Source of the DNA: Clonostachys chloroleuca | Taxonomy: Eukaryota > Ascomycota > Sordariomycetes > Hypocreales > Bionectriaceae | Direction: 5' to 3' | Length of the DNA stretch: 64,000 nt | Assembly: GCA_037952775.1 (NCBI GenBank) | Contig: JBANAY010000004.1 | Span: 1,674,001-1,738,000 of the forward strand | Part shown: positions 1 through 12,456 of the stretch, one piece after another | Layout of the letters: each line of letters begins with the position of its first letter | Position numbering within the stretch: position 1 is the stretch's first letter | Notes under the pieces: generated by a model | What the model saw: the letters and a program-made list of their open reading frames with translations, nothing else | What the model was told of the DNA's origin: nothing | The model's database searches: none | Program-made: the position numbers and the translations under genes

Positions 1-2884
1 TTCGGTGTAATGGTAAGGAGAATTCTGTGGACAGAGCCTCCAATTACTCATATTATCCCTTGGGTCCATCAGGTCCCAGTGTTCTTTTGTCGTACGAGTC
101 TACTCAGGTCGCATCTCTCGCTACTGGGGCACACAGCCTGCATGTCGCTCTATAAGAATGTGAGCTGTCAGTCACCGCCAACTTCGACATGGATCGTGCA
201 TGTGCATGCTTTGTCCTATGCCGCCTTTGCCAGGCATGTGGCGGCGGGCTGCGGGCTGAGGAGAGAATTGCAGGTAGACTCCTCCCATCCGTCAAATGGG
301 CGCCGGCGGGTTTTGCACGTCTGAGACGCCTGTTTTGCTGCTAAACGGTTTTGTTCATATTGTACTCCGGAGGCCTATGTCGCCTGCGTATATATCACGA
401 GGGTCTTCAGGCTCGAAGCCGGTCGATGTTATAAATAGTATCTCGACAAAATCAATGTTTAATAGAAGACTGTAGTCTGAGATCCATGATGTGTCCGTTC
501 GTTCCGAAAGCGGACCCATTTTTGGTTCTCCGAGTCAACTCAGCAAGAAATCTTGATTTCTCGAGGCACCCCTTCCAGAGGTATGAAACTTGGGCTTGCT
601 GATAGATCCCCGTCGCTGTTCACACACAAGGCACCACACACAAGAACATGTTGTTGCCGTGGTTCTCACTTGCATGTGGTTCGTTTGCTCGCCAGTAGGT
701 CCTTGTCCTTGACAATCACGAGGGTTCTAGGTCGATGATGTGCAATATCCACGCATACTGTCAATGTTGTACCGCGCTGAACAGTAGCAGGTCAGCTTAC
801 CTTGTCTTGTACAGGTGACTCTACACCGTGTGGATGAAATTGAAACCGATTAGACAACATGATGTGATTCCGCACGGACGATGGGAGATCACCTCTGCAC
901 CATGACAGCTGAAGATCTTTGTATTCTCCGTCAACTAGGAATGTGGATGGGTGTCAGAATCCTCATCCTCGCTCTGCCAACGACACACAATACAATGGGC
1001 ACGAGGTCCATGTGAAAGACCGTACCATTCGCTAAAGCTATGGTGGCGTTAGGTTTGACAATATGACCCAATAGCCGGCTCCTTTATCACCACTGTCATT
1101 ATTAATGGTCAGGCGGCTGCTGGTAGTGAGGAGTCCCCCGGGTAGTGAATCGATGTCAGCTGGAACATAGAGAAGTCTGAAAAGGCGGGATTCCTGCTAA
1201 GATATAGGAACACTAAGATGCAATGGTCAAGCACATCCTCGGGGTCTTTCTCCTCTTATGTAGAGTCCCATCCAAAGCTGATTTGAGACAATGAAAAATT
1301 TCGGGAGTAAGACTTTTCAAGGGCGGCGAGGATTAAGACAATCACACGAAAGGGCCAGATAGCTCCGGTGTCTCGTTCATGAGCAGGCGAAGCGCTCCAT
1401 CAAGACTCTCCAAGACCAAGCGAAGCGCAGAGTAGGGTAGCACGTAGAACGATCAAGACCAAGACGGACGGATTAGACTAGCCAAGCATGCAATTGGGAC
1501 AAAGAAGGAACAAGGACCAGCAGCTTCTTTCCCATCAGGTCACGACCCATCCACAAAAGGAAAGAGCAACGGAGCGTAGGCCGGCAACCAAGCCCAAAGC
1601 GGTAAGCTCCACGCCGTTTATATCAAACTTGCCCACAGTTGGTAGCAAAGGATCCATGGAATGGTGTCCATATGTGCATAGCTCATGCCATGCTCCTCGC
1701 GGAGATTATATGTTGCTTCTTACATACCTGGGTACTGAGGTATTGCAAGTGGATAAGGACGTACCTAGGTAGCAGCCCAAATAACGACACACGTGCCGTG
1801 CAGCGTGGTGCGGAGAGGAGAAACTTGGTCCAAAAGATACGTACCACAACCCAGGCGATAACGGGTAGCGCCTCGCCTGGACCCCTTGTGCCTGCAGGGA
1901 CCCCTGCCTTCGTAGTTGCCTTCCCAGCGCCTCCTCCGTAATCCAATATCTGGCATGGATGCCGCTTTAAGCCAAGCAAAAGGCCGTCTTCATTGCTGGC
2001 AGGAGCAGTAGAGGTACTTGCGCTTGTGTCACTCAGCTCTGTAATACTTCGCCTACCTCGACCTCTACACATTTGGAATCTCGGCTCGTCTACCCCATTC
2101 AGACACACTTCAGAGACGGAACCTGCTCCAAGCTGACGTCGTGACAGCAGGTCAAGCGATTGGCCCGTCCCGTCTCTTTCCTCTCGCGCTCACTTACAGC
2201 TCTCAGCCCTCAGCCTCGATGCAGACGGCGAACTGACCTAGCCAATTCCACATCCTGCCACAAAGGTTCCCCGCCCAAGCTCTTGGCCTGCCGTTATGAG
2301 ATGGTGTCCCAGGCTCAGGCGCACAGTGCGCAGATTCTCAGATATCAGCCCGTGCTGCCACATGCAGTCGAGCATGTGGGTAGCAATGAATCGAGACGGG
2401 CCAGCCGCTCGCGGACTATCAGCACCGGTCTGTCTGTATCTACCGACCAGCCGCTAGCAGGGGCATCCTTCACGCTGCCGCCACCACAGAGAAGCCAAGG
2501 GACAAGGAGGGAATCTTAACAAAGCACCCTGGGCTCTGTGCCCCTCCCTCCACGAGTTTGTCTATGTACTCCACCAACTCCAGCTCCTCCCATGTCTGAA
2601 TTTCTAGTGGCAGAACGCAACGTCCCAGACTTTCTTCATTCTCAGACTTCTCAGCCAAGGTCTTTAACTCTGGCTTTCTGCCAGCACATGGACAGCAGGC
2701 TCGAGAGATTTCCATTCGTCTCATACGTCTCACCTCCAATTATTGATCTTGATCTTTCTATTCTGGATCCCATTCAATTATTAGTTTAATCAGTCACCAA
2801 ACCCCTGTGGCGGGTTCCTTGTCCTCCCAGCAACAAAGGATCACCGGCCTCAGGTAATTGCTTATCCACCATATTCTCTCCATT
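1..2884. other. Region without a recognised gene; GH16 upstream region at its right end
   Basis: No open frame here reads like a conserved protein. The longest (minus strand, about 1683-2108) is low in recognisable motifs and has no plausible splice partners. The last few hundred bases are the probable promoter and 5' leader of the GH16 gene that starts at 2885. An intron-rich or poorly conserved gene could be missed by eye. Confidence 0.5.
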
Positions 2885-4444
2885 ATGGAACAAGAATATT
2901 ACAATAATCAAGGCCCCTCTCAAGGACGGCCAATTGTTCCGTTTCCTTCCGCGGCAACCTCGATCAACGCAACACCGCTGCCACCAGGTACTCCGAATAC
3001 TGATAGGAGCCGTCGCGACCCATTTGGTGAGGGTGCCGATGCATCCTCTTCCCATCAGCGCCATGCTAGTAACAATGGACCCGCGAATCCATTCTCAACG
3101 CCAGGGATTTCACGCCCGGCCTCAAGCTATGGCTCTTCCAGTCTGCAAGGCTACCGGAGTGACGAAAAAGGGCAGCGATTCTTCCACTCAAGAAGGGTAC
3201 AAAAGGGAGAGGTCGAGAAGCCTTGGTTGGGGGAGAAGAATCCAAAGGAGAAATGGGTAACCATCTTCCCATTGATTGGCATACTCGTTGGCTTGGGTGT
3301 CTCCGGCTTTTTGGTTTGGGATGGGCTCCGAAGCGTCGTGCATCACAGTTATTGCCCTGTCATGGACGAAGACTTTAGCGGTGGCCTCGATTCCAATATC
3401 TGGACCAAAGAGATTGAGCTTGGCGGCTTCGGGTATGTCATGATATCAATCTCTCTGGGAGACTACCCACATTAGTTGATGATGATACTAACAGCCTGTT
3501 CCTCTAGTAACGGCGAGTTTGGCATGACCACTGGCGGAGATGAGAATGTTTTTATTGAAGACGGCCATCTCGTCATCAAAGCAACCCTTCAGGATGCTGA
3601 GAAAATCGAAAAGGACACAGTGATGAACTTGCTTGATGATGGCACCTGCACATCGGACAAGTGGATTAACTGTGTCGCTGCGACAAATACCACAGCAGGG
3701 AACGCTAGCATAGTCCCGCCTACGAAGACCGGTAGAATCAACACCAAGAAGGGAGCATCAATCAAGTATGGCCGTGTGGAAGTTACTGCTAAACTTCCCA
3801 AGGGGGACTGGCTCTGGCCTGCCATCTGGATGATGCCTGTCAAAGACACATACGGCGTCTGGCCAGCCTCGGGTGAGATTGATATTCTTGAATCCAGGGG
3901 GAACAACTGGACGTATGCCCAAGGTGGAGATAACATCATGTCCTCGGCACTTCACTGGGGCCCGGATGCAGCCAATGATGCTTGGTGGAAGACGAACAAC
4001 AAGAATCAGGCCCTGCACACAGCCTTCAGCTCCGGTTACAACACATTTGGCCTTGAATGGTCACAGAAGTACCTCTTCACTTATGTCAACTCTCGCCTTA
4101 TGCAAGTCATGTATGTCAACTTCAACAAACCAATGTGGGACCGCCAGGCTTTCTCAGAAACCACGACAAATGGATCCAGAATCATCGATACCTGGAGCCA
4201 GACTGGTAACAAAAATACCCCCTTCGACCAGAAGTTTTATCTCATCCTCAACCTGGCTGTTGGCGGTACCAATGGGTGGTTTGAGGATGGAAAATCAGGT
4301 AAACCTTGGCTTGACCAATCTCCAAATGCCAAAAAGGACTTTTGGAATGCCCGGGAAACCTGGATGTCCACTTGGGAGCGGCCACAAATGGAGATTAAGC
4401 GGGTGGTCATGATGCAGCAGTGCGACGGCAATGAGGAGCTTTAG
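2885..4444 (+). CDS. GH16 family glucanase/transglycosylase, type II membrane protein
   Basis: Two exons, 2885-3432 and 3508-4444, joined across a 75-bp intron (GTATGT donor, TACTAAC-type branch site, TAG acceptor), give 494 aa. The N-terminal ~120 residues are Ser/Pro/Gly-rich and probably disordered and cytosolic. One hydrophobic segment follows at about 124-146 with no cleavable signal, so a type II anchor is likely and the catalytic domain would face the lumen or wall. The GH16 core shows the catalytic motif GEIDILE at about residues 305-311; E306 and E311 fit the nucleophile and acid/base pair. Other GH16-like blocks are GRVEVTAKLP, WPAIWMMP and LNLAVGG. By family it acts on beta-1,3 or mixed beta-glucans. 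The exact substrate cannot be told from sequence. An in-frame ATG lies nine codons upstream (2858); 2885 was chosen because MEQEYYNN starts the ordered reading. Confidence 0.92.
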
Positions 4445-5519
4445 GCAAGCTCAATTGGGTTATCTACTTTATTTCTGCAGCTTGGCACGTCGAATTCGTA
4501 CAATTCGTAGTACGCTGCGAGATGACATTTTAAGCATGAGGCGGTAATTGTTTCATTTACGACTGGAGATTTTGATTGGGCTGGCGTTGAATCTTTTTGG
4601 GCGATTACTGAGCTGGGTATTGGTAGCTTGGTTACACGAATGAATAGCCACTTGGTAGGATGAATATTGAATAATGACTAGGTAGCTATATAACCCATGC
4701 GGAAAGGGAAAACAATCTATGAATCCAAACATTCTCTCTCCTTGACTTTGACTTGTGCAGTCGTATCAGTACAGAATGGAAAAGGATCTAAGGGAAAAGA
4801 GGGATCCAGCGCATCAGGCTACTGCAGTCAGACTGCAGGGTTTTCTTTCATGCAGATAACAATGCTTTGAGGCAAAGAAGCTTCCAGTATCAGGACGGAA
4901 GCCTCATGGTTCTCATTGGGCTCGCAATCGGTTTTATCTATCGAATGTCTGAGACTTGTTCTGGGATTAATTCCTAACTGGGAAATAAGGTTCTCACTCC
5001 TTGATAGCGTCAAATCAAGCTGACGATGAATCGATATCAGCTGCATTTGAGTGTCTCCTATATCACAAAATGTCGTGTCATAATAACAAGGGTTGTTGGG
5101 GATCTATCACAACATCAAGCAGAGATCAAATTGCGTGATAGGGTACACGATCTTGGGTAGGCGAGACACTCAACAAAGTCCACACCCGTTGGGGAGCTCT
5201 TGACAAGAAGTTTCCTCCTGCCTTTGCGAGATGAGGCCGATGATTGGTTGCAGATCTCTGCCTGACATGATAAGGCTGCAGGGCCATGCGGTGTTCCGTC
5301 GGAGCCGAAGTGGAACAGATTCTGAGTTGTCCGTGTCCGGTTTTTATCAGTGCACATTTTCTCCAAATGAGGAAGAATAAGTCTCTCCCAGCAGTGGCAG
5401 GATATGGCAGGGATTCTCAATTGTACGAAGGATGAAGCTTGCGACGAGTTGACGACTCATCAAGCAAACGTAATCCACCGGCAGAACTTAGCACCAACAT
5501 TCAACACCAGCCCAACCTC

Positions 5520-5545
5520 TTTTTTTTTTTTTTTTTTTTTTTTTT
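5520..5545. repeat. Poly(T) tract, 26 bases
   Basis: An uninterrupted run of 26 T, preceded by C and followed by AGATTG. Read on the minus strand it is a poly(A) tail-like run. Possible origins are a retroposed transcript end or simple slippage. No coding sequence is attached to it. Confidence 0.9.
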
Positions 5546-6362
5546 AGATTGTTAGCTCTTTCGTGTGAGTATACGAACCGCGGAAGCACGCGTGCAGGTA
5601 TAACGGCCGCATCGTATTACAATGGGGAGAAGACGGAGCAAACGCAACGCTGCAGCGCACAACGTCTCCGCCCATCGCCAGTCAATGTAACGGCGGATTA
5701 GGCGGTGCTGCAGCCAGAACCAGGACAGGGGTCTGAATCGAGTGGTTGGCGAGCATGCACGTCTCGTCCTTCGATCGAGCAATACGAGGAGCCAAGCCTA
5801 TCCAAAGCGGCCTCATACATGGCCAGACCGGTTGCTGCATGTAGGTGTCGTGGTGTGAGGCGGCTGCGGAGCTTGTCGCCCTCGCGCTCTCAGCTGCGGC
5901 CAATATACGACGCGGTCTTTGTCTTATTGTGCAGTAGCATGAGCAATATTGATCCTCGTACGACACTCCGTGGGCTGGACTGTAGCCGGAGGTGACAGAG
6001 TTGCGATCACCGAGCCCCTGTCGGGTATCTCGTCGCCTCGAGCACGGAGTGTTTGATCTGAAGCACACTTGTGTGTTCTAACTTCACTCCCCGGCGATAG
6101 GCAATTGAAGTTAGACAAGATAGCAGGATATCATTTCGCATGGCCGGCGACAGCCACCCTAGGTACTCGCCTGCGGAGACGCTGCTCCATATTGGTCGCT
6201 AGGGAAAAGGCAAAATGATTTAATCTTCAGGATCTGAGGCCTCCTCGGACGGGTTGTCTCCACTATTACGGGCCACAACCTCGACGCAAAGCTCCATCGC
6301 GATGAAGGGCAAAAAGAGACGTAGCCGCACACGGGAACTGCACTCGAGATGGGCAAAGAATT

Positions 6363-6382
6363 AAAAAAAAAAAAAAAAAAAA
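6363..6382. repeat. Poly(A) tract, 20 bases
   Basis: An uninterrupted run of 20 A, flanked by AATT on the left and TTTAATTT on the right. It lies 818 bp from the poly(T) run on its left. Confidence 0.9.
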
Positions 6383-6547
6383 TTTAATTTCGCGTAGAAT
6401 TCCTTCTTGGTCAGCTCGACAGACTTTTTCCATAGGTACGGTATGCTGCTGGACGTATGTATGTATACACAATGTACGCGGGTGGGGAGCATGCATCTGG
6501 CGAGCTGCCAATGTGGGAGTGGCGTGAACAGCGGGGCCCATCAGCGC

Positions 6548-6580
6548 CTGTAGGTGCTGTAGGTGCTGTAGGTTGTAGGT
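6548..6580. repeat. Short tandem repeat, CTGTAGGTG unit
   Basis: A 9-bp unit (CTGTAGGTG) occurs twice and then degenerates into CTGTAGGT and TGTAGGT. No gene is associated with it. Confidence 0.8.
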
Positions 6581-8408
6581 AATATGCTCTGCACGACGCT
6601 GGAGGTGACACTAGGCGCTGAGCCTCCACTGCCAGCCGTGCGTCTGGCGTTGCGCTAGACGGCCTGTGGATGGCGCTAGAACATTGGGCCAGGGGAGCCC
6701 AGTGGTGAGGCTTGCCGCTTTTTCGGTTCTTTTGGTGACAGCGTACCCACAAAACCCCTCGTCGGAAGCCGGGCCCTTTTTCCACCAATCTCGCTGGCGG
6801 GGCCGGTGGCTTGCCATTTGTCCTTAGTTCCCGGCTGCCACAGGAGGCTAGCACTCGCCGTTGGCTCCTTCCCTCCCAGCCCATCCGCCCAACTTATTGC
6901 GGAAGGCACGAGCCAGACAACCTCAGCCACTGAAGCCCGTACATGCCGCCCTGGTCGTAGCACGGCTAATGTGTAAAATTGACGAGGCAGGCACTCGGGA
7001 GGAATGAACTTGGTCCAAGCACAAGCGCCATCGCTTGGTTCATCTCAGATAAACTACCTCCTCCATGTCCGCCGGTCAACGAAGGATTGACGGATCGATT
7101 GGAAAATCTGATGGTCACTGCCTATTTTGACCAGGACACCATCTTTGAAATCGCCTGCAGACAAATTTCCCCCGGCTGCAACCTCTACCCAGCGATCGAT
7201 GATAAGACACCCAGGACATCTCGACTCGACTCGCCACCCCCGAAGCCCTCGCTGTGGCTGGCCACGGCGCTTCGGCAGATTCGGGTCCAGTCGATCCCAA
7301 GTATCGTGTAACATCCATAAGAGTTTTCACCGTCTGGGCCGTTCAGCCCTCGCCAGTCAGCCAGCATGGCCAAGAAAGGAGGCGTTCCAGCCGCACTGAT
7401 ATATATCCAATACGAGCCGCTCCCTCATGTATCGCAACGTATCATTGCATACGAAATGACGAGATAACAAAATCCCGACACACCTGAACCTCACTTTGGC
7501 CTGGCCTACGGGCAATAATACAAGGTTATCACGCCGATGCGCGGTTGCCACCCCTCCGCGGTAAGCTGTTCTGCTCCGTGTGCACAGTGCCTGAGAGATG
7601 TCTCCCACTACGAGCCTATCGGTTGGATTCAATTCGATGGCCCAACGTCCAGCACAAGAAAACGTGGACAGCAAACGAGGTTTCCGCTATTACCACCCCT
7701 CCACCTTCCAAGTTGATATCCTGGTCAGGTCCACAAAGACCGGGCATCTTATTCTGGGCTAGGCTGGCTGGCTGAGTTGTGACCGATTGAGTCTATCAAT
7801 ATCCTCAGCCGTATGGTGTTGATATTTTTCTTTGTTTGGTTTCACCCTGATATCCGGTGCCACAACTGCGCTTCTCTCAACTCGCTGCAACGCTGCTCCC
7901 CTTGCCAAGGATGTATGTAGGGTTGGCTTGAGTTCTCGAACACAAGCTGCCCTGTTGCATTGCCGCTTTCTTCAAAATACCTTTGGCCGCCCCACCCCTA
8001 TCCTTGTTGTTTCCTGGCTCTGCAAGTCCGGGGTCAGGGTAGCCTAATGTATCAAGCGGGTGTGTCACTGTCTTCTGTCGTACCGCCGTCCCAGATTCCT
8101 TAATACCAACTGTAGTACTCTCATATCCACCTCGTACATACCCTTGCCCAGAGATCTCTGTTTCTTCTTTTGCCAGTAAACTTTATCGTTCGTTTCACTC
8201 TCCAAGCTCACTGGCTACCTTTCATTCGTTGTTCTCTAATCGCTTGAATCAGTGCTGACACGACTTGACGGCATTGAGGGTCTACCAGGCTAATTGCGCG
8301 GTCCTCGGGGCTGCACGTCCGCCTCAGACTGTCAAGCCTCTTGTTCAGCCCATTGTCGTTTCAAGTGATTGCCCTGCCCCTCGAAATCCATACCTTCAGT
8401 GAGCTGGT

Positions 8409-8453
8409 ATGCGATATATGCCACGACAATCACAAGATTCTTTTTTCTCCTAG
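8409..8453 (+). promoter_or_regulatory. Possible upstream ORF in the GT2 leader
   Basis: A 14-codon ATG..TAG frame lies about 155 bp before the GT2 start codon, in a pyrimidine-rich stretch that looks like a transcribed leader. If the mRNA includes it, it could reduce GT2 translation. The transcription start is unknown, so this is only a candidate. Confidence 0.25.
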
Positions 8454-8607
8454 TCTCAGCGACTAACTTCTTGTTGCACCCCTTCCCTCTGTAGTCTTCC
8501 TACTGCAGAGCAACCCATTCCTCAAGTTTCCTTCAATCATTGTCGGATATAGAGCTCTTGGAACATCACTGCAGCGCACCGAGACATCCAGCCAGCTGGG
8601 AAGCATC

Positions 8608-11600
8608 ATGGGTCTGGGCAGTTACTTCAAGGCTAGCAAGCCCGAGGAAGGCCCTCCATCGAGCGATCCTCCAAGGCCGCAGAGGAAGCAACAGCCGTTG
8701 ATGTCTGAGAAATTACCAGCGCCCGCCATTCCCGCTGGTACCGAGATGGATCTCCAACCACCCACCCCAAGGCTTCAATCTCGGCCACACTCTCTCTCGG
8801 CTCAGTCAGTTCGCTCTGGTAGAAGCTCAGTGTTCATGGATGATATCAAGCACGAGGTCATGGTTAACTACCTCTATCAACAGCAATGTTCACAGCTCTG
8901 GGTGAGTGACGGCTCCGGGGAGATTGAGGGCGTTCTTTTACGAAAGACAAGAGGCCATTACATGGCATGTCCTCCGCAGCTGGCAGGAACTCCATTCGCC
9001 ATGGCCTGCGCTGCCCTCAACGTTCAGGTAAGTCGATTGCATGATTCCTTTTTCGATGTCTCGTTCCACGAATCTGACCCCAGGCTTTAGTGCGCCATGA
9101 CGGTAAACTCTCGTGTCATCAGGACGTTTCTACAATTCTCTCCCGAGGCTGTGGATGTTCCTTTGATGAACGGCTTGCGAGTCCAGATCCTTCCCACCAT
9201 TGAAGATCTCGTCCGCGCCCGAAAGCATCAGTTCGCCGCCTTCGTTGCGTCAGAGGGGCTTCTGGTCGTCTGGGATGATGATGCATTGCATCTTGTCCCT
9301 CGAGCTAAGGCCATTGAGTCAGAACTCATGGAATTGGTTTGGAAATCCGGCGACATTGAGGAGGAATCGGATGAGAAAAACGGGGGGGTTGAAACAGAGG
9401 CTGTCGAGATTGATGAAGAGAGTGGCGAGATCAAACCAGATCAACGACCCATTCACCTGCAAAACAGCATCCTCGTTGCCATCACCCTGGCTCTGGTCAT
9501 TACTGCTCTGGGTGCCGCTTGGAGGCAGCTTGCAATCGAGGTTTCGATCGACAATGATTTCACTCGCTTGGGTCTCGTTGCACTCTTTCCAGTACAAGTC
9601 TTCTTCACCTTATTCTTCGCCCAAGTCATCGTCGGTTGCCTGGCTCAGATCTTTGGCCCCATTCGCCAACTGACGATCAACTCAAAGTTCTATTCGGCTC
9701 GCCCACCACGTCGGCTGCAAAGCGATGTTCTACCCCACGTCACCATTCAGTGCCCAGTATACAAGGAGGGTCTCCAGGGAGTCATTATCCCAACCGTGAA
9801 ATCAATCAAGCAGGCCATTTCCACTTATGAACTTCAGGGAGGCTCCGCCAACATGTTCATCAATGATGACGGTCTCCAGTTAATTTCGGAGGAGGAACGC
9901 CGGGCCCGTATCGATTTCTATGCAGATAATAGCATCGGTTGGGTGGCTCGACCCAAGCATGGTGAGAACGGGTTCCAACGTAAAGGAAAGTTCAAGAAGG
10001 CCTCGAACATGAACTTTGCCCTTATGGTCTCCTGCAAGGTTGAGGAAAAGCTACAAGCCATCAACAGAAACCCAGAGTGGAATCAGTATGATGAAGCCCA
10101 AGCATACGAAACAGCCCTGAAAGAGGTCCTCGAAGAAGATGGCCGCGCCTGGGCTGATGGAAACGTACGCGTCGGTGATTATATTCTGCTTATCGACTCC
10201 GATACCAGAGTACCCGCCGACTGCTTGCTCGACGCTGTCTCAGAGATGGAGCAAGCTCCCGATGTCGGCATTATGCAGTTCTCGTCCGGCGTTATGCAGG
10301 TGGTACACACTTATTTTGAGAACGGAATCACCTTCTTCACGAACCTCATTTATACCGCCATCCGTTATACCGTCTCCAACGGCGATGTTGCTCCATTTGT
10401 TGGTCATAACGCTATTCTTCGCTGGTCAGCCATCCAACAAGTGTCGTACCAGGATGAAGATGGCTATGATAAGTTCTGGTCAGAGAGCCATGTGTCAGAA
10501 GATTTCGACATGTCGCTGCGCCTCCAGTGCAGTGGGTATATCATCCGACTGGCAGCCTGGGCTGGCGAGGGTTTCAAAGAAGGAGTGTCGCTGACAGTTT
10601 ATGACGAGCTGGCACGATGGGAAAAGTATGCTTATGGATGTAATGAGCTGCTCTTCCACCCGATTCGTACCTGGCTTTGGCGTGGTCCCTTCACCCCTCT
10701 GTTCCGCCGTTTCCTCTTCTCCAACATTCGTTTCACTTCCAAGATCACCATCATCTCGTACATCGGAACATATTATGCCATCGGCGCCGCGTGGATCATG
10801 ACAGCAGCCAACTACTTCCTCATGGGGTGGTTCAACGGACATCTCGATAAATACTATATCGATTCGTGGCAGGTTTGGTTCTCGATCATTATCGTCTTTA
10901 ACGGCTTGGGTAATGTCGCATTAGCCATTATGCGATATCGAATTGGCGAGCGCAACATCCTATATTCGTTGTTCGAGAACTTCAAGTGGACCTTCATGCT
11001 GGCAATCTTCCTGGGCGGTCTCTCGCTGCATGTCAGCCAGGCCTTGCTGTCGCATATGTTCGAAATCAACATGACTTGGGGCGCAACAAGCAAAGAAGCC
11101 GAATTTTCGAATTTCTTCATTGAGATTCCAAAAGTACTGAAGAAGGTAAGCTTACTTTACACTCTGATTCTTCTTGTTTAGCCCCTCCCTTTATCTCTTT
11201 TCTTCCCCTGCTATATTATTTATCAGCTTTGGGTTGGTGTGGTGGGTGAGAACCAATAGTCCACCACTTCTGCCCACTTCATCTCCCTCATCGCGCTGAC
11301 AGTACCAACCCCATGACCACATATGCCGAAATGGAAGCCAAAAACGGCCAGAAGCGTCAGGGCGTGCCCGTCACTCTGGCCGTACTTGAACCACCTCTGC
11401 TCTTCCGACTCATCCTATACAAGCAACACGTGCTAACCTATCATGTCCTCTTTCTAGTTCAAATTCTCCATGATCTTTGCCCTCGTCTTTGTTGTCGGCA
11501 TGGTGATTCTTGCGGTTGCCCCTTTTGTCCCTCACGATTGGCGCATCACCGACTTTGTCGCCATTTTGCCAATGGCGACGGTGGCAGCGAGCCACTTCCT

Positions 11601-11646
11601 GCTGCCCATCGCGCTAAACCCAGCACTGATGACATTCTCATGGTAA
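8608..11646 (+). CDS. GT2: Fungal type 2 glycosyltransferase required for hyphal growth (GT2 family)
   Basis: Three exons (8608-9027, 9091-11145, 11458-11646) give 887 aa, all introns in phase 0. The first intron is 63 bp. The second is 312 bp, long for this window, but the joined reading is continuous. The N-terminus is Pro/Ser-rich. Membrane segments precede a GT2 catalytic core with NDDGLQ, the metal-binding LLIDSDTR (DxD), GHNAILR and SEDFDM (ED motif). Then ARWEKYAYGCNE takes the place of the QxxRW box, and several more membrane helices follow, ending in PALMTFSW. The layout resembles processive chitin or cellulose synthases, but the sequence belongs to the separate fungal GT2 group. Homologues of that group in plant-pathogenic fungi are needed for hyphal extension on solid surfaces. 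The polymer made is not known. Confidence 0.93.
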
Positions 11647-12456
11647 TTCTAATTCAGTCTTCACTAAATATCGCATGGGACACATCAGCCATGAATGGAC
11701 CATTCTTTAATTCTACCCTGTCAGAAGGGTCACGGCCTCCCCTTCCATATGAATCATCATTCTCATGCGATGGGGGAGACATTTATGATGCGAGCCAATT
11801 ACTCTCATCCGAGTAATTGATACTCCAAGGGAAATAAACACAAATTTACGACTTTCACGAATCATTGGTTGGATAGAGACTTGAATCTATTGTTGGGCAT
11901 GCTGCATTTCGCGTAATTTCTTAATCATGTTGGATAACCTGGCTAGAGATAGAAATGGACAGGACAGGAGCCCGTCCATCGTACAAGACAGGGAAACGGT
12001 TTTGCTGTTGGGTAAACGACGTTAAACAAGAACACAAATGCATTCCGAATATTGAATCACAGAGGTCCCAAAAATTGTCATCGTGATGAAATGAAGAGCA
12101 TTAGAAATGCTGTTGTATTCTAAAAAAAAGTTCTACCCACAAAACGCCTCTATGCCGAATCACAAGGAAAAAATTCCCATCAGATGTGGAACATCTCAAG
12201 TCTAACATCTTCGCTGTGGCCATGCCCAGAAGACAGCGTCTATGAAGCAGCAAAATGCAAAAAGGGAGGTTGGCCATATAACCTTTGGTCCTCCATTATC
12301 CCATGCAACGCAACATTGTAGGAAAGGTGTGCAAGGGTATGTCTACCCAGTAGACCACCGCCCATGCTCCTTTTCCTCTTAGCTAATCACCATTTTATGT
12401 TTCTTTCAACCTCCCAGCCGTGAGACGTGGGGGATCTGCTTCCCCGCGACCCGTAT
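11647..12456. other. Convergent 3' region between GT2 and EF-3
   Basis: This holds the 3' ends of GT2 (plus strand) and EF-3 (minus strand). It is A/T-rich, with no credible coding sequence. Both transcripts probably terminate here. Confidence 0.7.

Larger units (their letters stand above)
4445..8408. other. Four-kb region without a recognised gene
   Basis: Only short, overlapping frames occur on both strands and none reads as a known family. The region holds a 26-base T run, a 20-base A run and a small GTAGGTG-type tandem repeat (listed separately). From about 8050 the sequence becomes pyrimidine-rich, typical of a fungal core promoter and 5' leader, and belongs to the GT2 gene that starts at 8608. 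Confidence 0.5.
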
